Shown here one piece after another: positions 19,060 to 23,223 of a stretch of DNA of 23,223 nt (within the stretch, counting starts at the first letter, position 1; every line of letters starts with the position of its first letter). The position numbers and the translations under genes are program-made. A model generated the notes under the pieces. That model was given only the letters and a program-made list of their open reading frames with translations, was not told the DNA's origin and ran no database searches. The stretch lies in contig MU386066.1 of the NCBI GenBank assembly GCA_022497145.1, positions 1 through 23,223 on the forward strand, given 5' to 3'. Origin of the DNA: Rostrohypoxylon terebratum (Eukaryota > Ascomycota > Sordariomycetes > Xylariales > Hypoxylaceae).

Positions 19060-19236
19060 CTATGGCTCGCACTTCGGGCAATATCCATTTCGTTCACCCA
19101 GGTGGTTAACCTTGAGGTTGGGGCAGAGGACAGTGCCTGCGCGGGGATCAGCGCATAGAGGACTATAGTTTCGAACATATGCCCATATCTCGCCGCAAGC
19201 TCGGCAGAAGACATCAGTCCTGTCCGCGTAACACAT
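19060..19236 (-). CDS. Small seven-cysteine protein (putative zinc-binding), paralogue A
   Basis: This 58-aa protein starts MCYADRTDVFCRACG and ends GYCPKCEP. Its cysteines are at residues 2, 11, 14, 28, 38, 53 and 56, which includes two CxxC pairs (11/14 and 53/56) and a CPNLK motif at 38-42. All seven cysteines fall at the same positions as in the small protein at 22465-22659; about 23 of 58 residues are identical. The CxxC pairs suggest zinc coordination. There is no signal peptide, so a secreted disulfide-rich effector is unlikely. A longer frame in another phase (18870-19358) overlaps it, but the conserved cysteine spacing decides for this one. Small fungal proteins that begin MC and carry paired cysteines are known to me only as hypothetical. 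Confidence 0.72.
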   Translation of the reverse strand: MCYADRTDVFCRACGEIWAYVRNYSPLCADPRAGTVLCPNLKVNHLGERNGYCPKCEP

Positions 19237-20482
19237 GTTGAGTTCTGCGTTGTTTCAATGCGTAGGATACGTATGATGTATAAGTATCTTAGTAGAAGTG
19301 GATAAGCAACCTGAAGAACTAAATTAAAGAAGACTACTAGTTGGTGCAGAACCGTCATTGGTTTATATTAGAGGTTATGGGCACGTAAAGGTCCTGCTTT
19401 GGCATGTTTTACTCACACATGATTATGATATACATTCATAATTGATCAGAGATTCTATTGAGCTAGCTATGGGATACTTGGTATCTACCTACCCGTACAT
19501 GACAATAAGACGGGCACAACTTTATTGTGTGAAGTCATGATCAGATTTGACTCATGCTTCTGTAAGTAATAACCCCCGTAGAAGTATAAAGTATCATGAT
19601 TATACACTTGGTCACTATTGTGAGGTAAGATCTCTCTATAGATGGTTTGACTAGCTTAATAGCTCGCGTGGGTCGATAATGGACATCCATCACCTAATTC
19701 AGGTCTTATGAATCAAGAATTGTTCGTTGAGTCCACGAGGTCAATCATATTTCTTAGGTGTGATTCCTTTTCTGTACGAGTCTTTCTAACCCTAACCCCG
19801 CATTTCCTACAACCCTAACCCTAACCTCAACCCTGACCCTAACCTAGACTTGGTAATCATTCACTCGTCTGAGTATTCCAAAAATCTAATACTCGATTCC
19901 CTTTGATAACATGTCTCTCGACTGGGCTCCGTCTCTTCCAATCACGAATAGGCTACATTAATCGGCAACGATCCCCTTTCAAACATTTTCTCTTACACCA
20001 AACGATTGTAATGCATATTGTAACTTGGCAGGGAGATTGACGTTGAACATATCTCCCTCGATGAGAAGATAGTCATTGTATTCTATTAATAGGCGGAGTC
20101 TAGAATAAGACAAGGGTGACAGTCGTAAGGGGAACTGCGCTATTCGACGCCGTCGCATGTGTAGTTTTAGCTCATTGGGTAGCACCTAGAGCTGACCCTC
20201 AAATATCCTAGTTCCCATGGCTGCGGTAAGACATCTCAACATCCAACGAACCTCCTTCTAACCAATCAGACGTAAGGATTTATGAATGGGCGAAGTTGAG
20301 TTACTCCGGTCCGTTAGCTATTACTGGAAAGGACCCCACATTGTTATAACGGCTGATCAATATCCAGGGCAGTGATAACGGCCTTTGTTTCTTAGTTGTC
20401 CTTGCCCTCTGCTCATCAAAGGTGATAAAAGAAGGCTATTCTCTCCCATTATCAAGAGTTTAGGGGATAGCCACATCGAATT
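19237..20482. other. Gene-poor spacer with telomere-like repeats
   Basis: It holds the upstream regions of the seven-cysteine protein gene (-) and the CxxC/F-box-like gene (+). In the middle are CCCTAA tracts. A 68-codon Arg/Leu-rich frame at 19979-20185 (-) has no recognisable features. I see no other gene. Confidence 0.5.
19786..19845 (-). repeat. Interstitial telomere-like repeats (CCCTAA on plus strand)
   Basis: Four exact CCCTAA units (19790-19795, 19813-19818, 19819-19824, 19837-19842) are mixed with degenerate CCTCAA and CCCTGA units. The orientation is opposite to the tract at 7324-7406. Confidence 0.78.
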
Positions 20483-21802
20483 ATGTCGAGTCCGGCGCCT
20501 TACGAGGGAAAACTGTGTTGCGCCATCTGCGGTGATGCGATCCTACCACCAACGCAGCAACGCAGCGAATATGAGAAATGGCAGACAGAAGCTGTCCTCC
20601 TGAGTGATCCGAACCGGGAGTTCGAGCTTTTGGAAGAACACTATCGAGGAGGGAAGAAACTAGATGCCCAGCGGATAAATATCCCCACAACACAGGAGAT
20701 TCGGAAAGACCGTGCGCAGATTATTGATCAAGACCGCCTTCGAATCATATCCAACACTGAAGGTGCAGATGGCGATGGCGAAGAAGTGAATGCCAACCTT
20801 TCATGCGGGCGTGAAGAAAATGGCGAGTGGGTAGTGACACCTTACTATATCGCGACACATAAGGCATGTCTCGAGGTAGCCGAGACTGCGATGCGTCACT
20901 CACCCCACAATATCGCGGTCCGCGACCTACGCACACTTTGGAAAGTCTTGCGAATGCGCTTCAAGGTCGATGATATGTATTTGATGAGCTCGACCGTTGA
21001 CTTCATGGCATCGCCTCAGCGGATTCAATTGCCCCACAGCTATTACATGCCATTCCGGCTCGCTCCCATAATGACAGGAGCTTCTTCCGGCGAATTGACG
21101 GATCCGAAGACTGAGAGATGGGTATGTGCATGAGCGAAATATTACTGTGATGCATTTTCGCATACCGCGGACTAACTCGAAATTTAGGAAGCGGCGTATC
21201 CTTTACACATCCCAAGTCTAACCTCGGCAGTCCTTCAGAACCTGGATAGCCTACCCCCAGCCACTCCCGCAATCCCACAAGCCATATCCTTCCAAAAGAG
21301 ATTCCTAGCGCTCCCTCCTGAGCTTCGAGACCACGTATGCTCGTTCCTCGCCTCGCGCAACGGCATGCCAGGCATCTGCAACGGACTCCTTCCACAGTGG
21401 ATCTGGCGCGAAGTCCTACTCCGAGGAAAATGTCTGCCCTTCCTGCGCGACCTTGACACTGCCGTAGTGAAAACCTTTTGCGCGCGGTGGAGTCATGAGC
21501 ACGGAGCACAAGAACCCAATTGGGAACTTCTTGTTCACAAGTTAAGCCAAGAGGCCTGGAGCATCTGGGATGCAGAAAGCAGTTCATTGAAAGTACCAAA
21601 CGGCCTGCGGAATCGTAGGAGGATATGGCAACTAATAGAAGAGATGTACGTTGGGGATCTGGTGCCGGTGAAGCGGGTGACGCTGGCGAGGAGCAATCAT
21701 GTAGCGGTGCCGAGGTATTGGGATGAGCGTGGAGAGCCAATTCATCCGGTAGTTCGGGTTCAGGCTGGTTCTAGGAATAAGTTGAGATCGATAATTGGTT
21801 GA
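20483..21802 (+). CDS. CxxC and F-box-like protein of unknown function
   Basis: Two exons (20483-21121 and 21188-21802) joined across a 66-nt GT-AG intron give 417 aa. The N-terminus has a cysteine motif (LCCAICGDAI, residues 11-20). A central region contains YIATHKACLEVAETAM and a YYMPFRL segment. The second exon carries a stretch like an F-box, FLALPPELRDHVCSFLAS, at about residues 252-269, followed by a Trp-rich tail (LLPQWIWREVLLRGKC). Fungal proteins with an N-terminal cysteine cluster and a late F-box-like helix are common in accessory gene sets. If the F-box is real, the protein could be a Skp1-binding substrate receptor. The splice is phase 0 (ERW to EAAYPLH). The gene lies between the two seven-cysteine paralogues on the opposite strand. 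Confidence 0.82.
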
Positions 21803-22464
21803 ATGCAACAGCAGAATTCAAATTCAAAGTGGATAGGAAATAGAGGTCATCCAAGAAAATTATAACCCTAACCCTAACCTTAGGTTAACGCTTACTTTAT
21901 ATCACGACATCGTCAGAATCGTCAGAGGCTTCATCAATCTCACTTTCCCCATGACCATTACGAGTCTCGCCTGTATTAACCGCTAAAAACGCCTTATGGT
22001 CCAGCTTAGATGATAAACACGCAGTTTAATCCGAGTACTAGCCATTTATCAATACGTGTAGTCCAATACTGCACTGTTAGTCGTACCAAGTTCGTCGTAG
22101 AACACTACCGCATAATAAATAGGAGTATTGTCGCCAAATGAAGTTTTTAAAGAGAAATATATTTCTCTTCTCGCTAGGCAATAACATCCGCTACCTTCTT
22201 CTGCGGTTATCATAATCAAGGAAGCTTTTCATACAGATAGGTACCTACCCAGGCATTCAGTATGTCATTCTCCCGCACAATCATAGCAATTGATATAAGA
22301 AATCGTTTTTGGGCAATTATGTATGTTTATTAATTACTTGCCTAGGTAGGTAAGTCCCTAGGTATCATCGCTTGGGGAGGACTTTGCCCGCTCAGAGACA
22401 TCTCTTTCTTTATCGCTAAGTCCTGGTTCCAACTTCTTCTCCTCGAAATAGAGTAAGCAATTAG
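21803..22464. other. Spacer with short telomere-like tract
   Basis: It contains two CCCTAA units shortly after the stop of the upstream gene, and a GGTACCTACCCAGG and CCTAGGTAGGTAAG pair near 22240 and 22340. No gene is visible. Confidence 0.55.
21864..21884 (-). repeat. Short telomere-like tract (two CCCTAA units)
   Basis: CCCTAA occurs at 21866-21871 and 21872-21877, then CCTTAGGTTA. It is about 60 bp downstream of the stop codon of the CxxC/F-box-like gene and may lie in its 3' UTR. Confidence 0.65.
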
Positions 22465-22659
22465 CTACCCCCAGCGGTGCCCGTTAGAAGAGCATCTGTT
22501 GCATACTTCGGATCTGTAGCCTAGCCATTTGAGTTTCAGGTTTGGACAGCGGTCAGTGCCTGCAAGAAGATGTTGGCAAACTCCGTGGAAATCCCGGATA
22601 TCGCTCCTCCAGCGGCCGCATTCTGTGCACAGGATGTCCGTTTTGTATGCTTGACACAT
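22465..22659 (-). CDS. Small seven-cysteine protein (putative zinc-binding), paralogue B
   Basis: This 64-aa protein starts MCQAYKTDILCTECG and has cysteines at residues 2, 11, 14, 28, 38, 53 and 56, exactly as in paralogue A. The AGT-x2-CPNLK segment (residues 33-42) is shared. The C-terminus differs, ending SSNGHRWG. The frame stays open 50 codons further upstream to 22809. I chose the internal ATG at 22659 because it matches the MC start of paralogue A and the upstream residues look non-conserved. No signal peptide follows this start. Two CxxC pairs suggest a small zinc-binding fold; function unknown. Confidence 0.7.
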   Translation of the reverse strand: MCQAYKTDILCTECGRWRSDIRDFHGVCQHLLAGTDRCPNLKLKWLGYRSEVCNRCSSNGHRWG

Positions 22660-23223
22660 TTTAAGTTTTACTGTCTGTTCAATTGCTTTCCAAGTAAAAG
22701 TATGTCGGGTCTTGTTGCTGGAGTCTTTGGGTTGTGTTTCTAAGCTACTATAGAAAATAACAGAGGGAAAGAAGAAACGGTAGGTACCAACATGGTTATT
22801 AAAATACATTTCAACAGGCTCTTTAGCGGGGGTAAATGGGAATAGTTACCGGGAAAGGGAGTCGCTATGGCATACTCCTCTTGCCCATTCATAGGTGACT
22901 AAATGGATGTAAATGCAATTTTGTCAGAGCATTTAGGATAGAAGTTTATCAAGTAAACGAGTAAATCTGATATTATTGTCTACATCTTAAATTTTCAGAC
23001 GGAAGGACCAATAAAGTCAAACTCGCTGCTCGCTCATAGGATACCTACCTACCTGGTCACTGGAGTCCAACCTTTGAACTAACTTCTCGTCATCTCTTGT
23101 CAGGGGGGGGAGGGGGGGGGGGGGGGGGGGGGGGGGCGGGTAAAAAATTGGAATGGTTGATTTAGATTTTTCAGTAGAACAAAAAAAAAATAAAAAGAAA
23201 CCGCCCACACATTTGAAAATTTA
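22660..23223. other. Right-end spacer with poly-G tract
   Basis: It is the upstream region of seven-cysteine paralogue B. It holds a GGTAGGTACC motif near 22781, ATACCTACCTACCTGG near 23040, the poly-G run and an A-rich stretch (23180-23201). I see no gene. Confidence 0.55.
23103..23140 (+). repeat. Poly-G homopolymer tract
   Basis: Eight G, one A, twenty-five G (23112-23136), one C and three G. It is long for a natural fungal genome and could form G-quadruplexes. Its exact length is unlikely to be reliable in an assembly. Confidence 0.85.

Noticed and set aside
18870..19358. 162-codon minus-strand frame overlapping seven-cysteine paralogue A
   Set aside because: The other phase gives a protein whose cysteine spacing matches paralogue B exactly; the long frame has no such support.
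20168..20184. TAGCTCATTGGGTAGCA, similar to a tRNA A box
   Set aside because: There is no B box (GGTTCGAATCC-like) at the right distance, and no cloverleaf can be drawn.

Overview
The window looks like a filamentous ascomycete (Pezizomycotina) nuclear genome. Its genes carry short GT-AG introns of about 49-115 nt. They belong to fungal families: Rhodopsin-domain/PTH11-like membrane protein, GMC oxidoreductase, allantoate-permease-type MFS transporter, HET-domain protein, FSH1 hydrolase and F-box proteins. TTAGGG-type tracts match the usual fungal telomere unit. The intergenic DNA is full of short near-palindromes of the TACCTAGGTA kind, which I associate with Sordariomycetes such as Xylariales; that placement is inference.

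Layout. 1-913 (-): decayed Rhodopsin-domain gene running off the left edge. 1869-2804 (-): disordered basic protein ending in a CaaX box. 3946-6001 (-): four-exon GMC oxidoreductase, reconstructed in frame to 605 aa. 6002-8908: long gene-poor stretch with a GC-rich island, interstitial telomere-like repeats and a possible gene relic. 8909-10883 (+): six-exon MFS transporter, 563 aa. 11383-12227 (+): HET-type gene fragment with one frameshift, cut off by a ~408-bp LTR-like element (12223-12630). 12706-13500 (-): FSH1-family serine hydrolase. 14460-16692 (+): large F-box protein gene with an in-frame TAG and two 3' exons that simple ORF calling misses. 17102-18069 (-): four-exon gene of unknown function with a QWDGYP motif and a 19-nt micro-exon. 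19060-19236 (-) and 22465-22659 (-): two small paralogous seven-cysteine proteins. They flank 20483-21802 (+), a two-exon CxxC plus F-box-like protein. The right edge holds a 25-G homopolymer.

The genes do not form an evident pathway. There is no polyketide, peptide or terpene synthase, so the oxidoreductase, transporter and hydrolase cannot be called a metabolite cluster. The picture is an accessory, possibly subtelomere-like region: wide repeat-rich spacers, telomere-like tracts, two decaying genes, a transposon remnant and lineage-type genes. The most promising under-described items are the paired seven-cysteine proteins, the QWDGYP protein and the predicted prenylated disordered protein.
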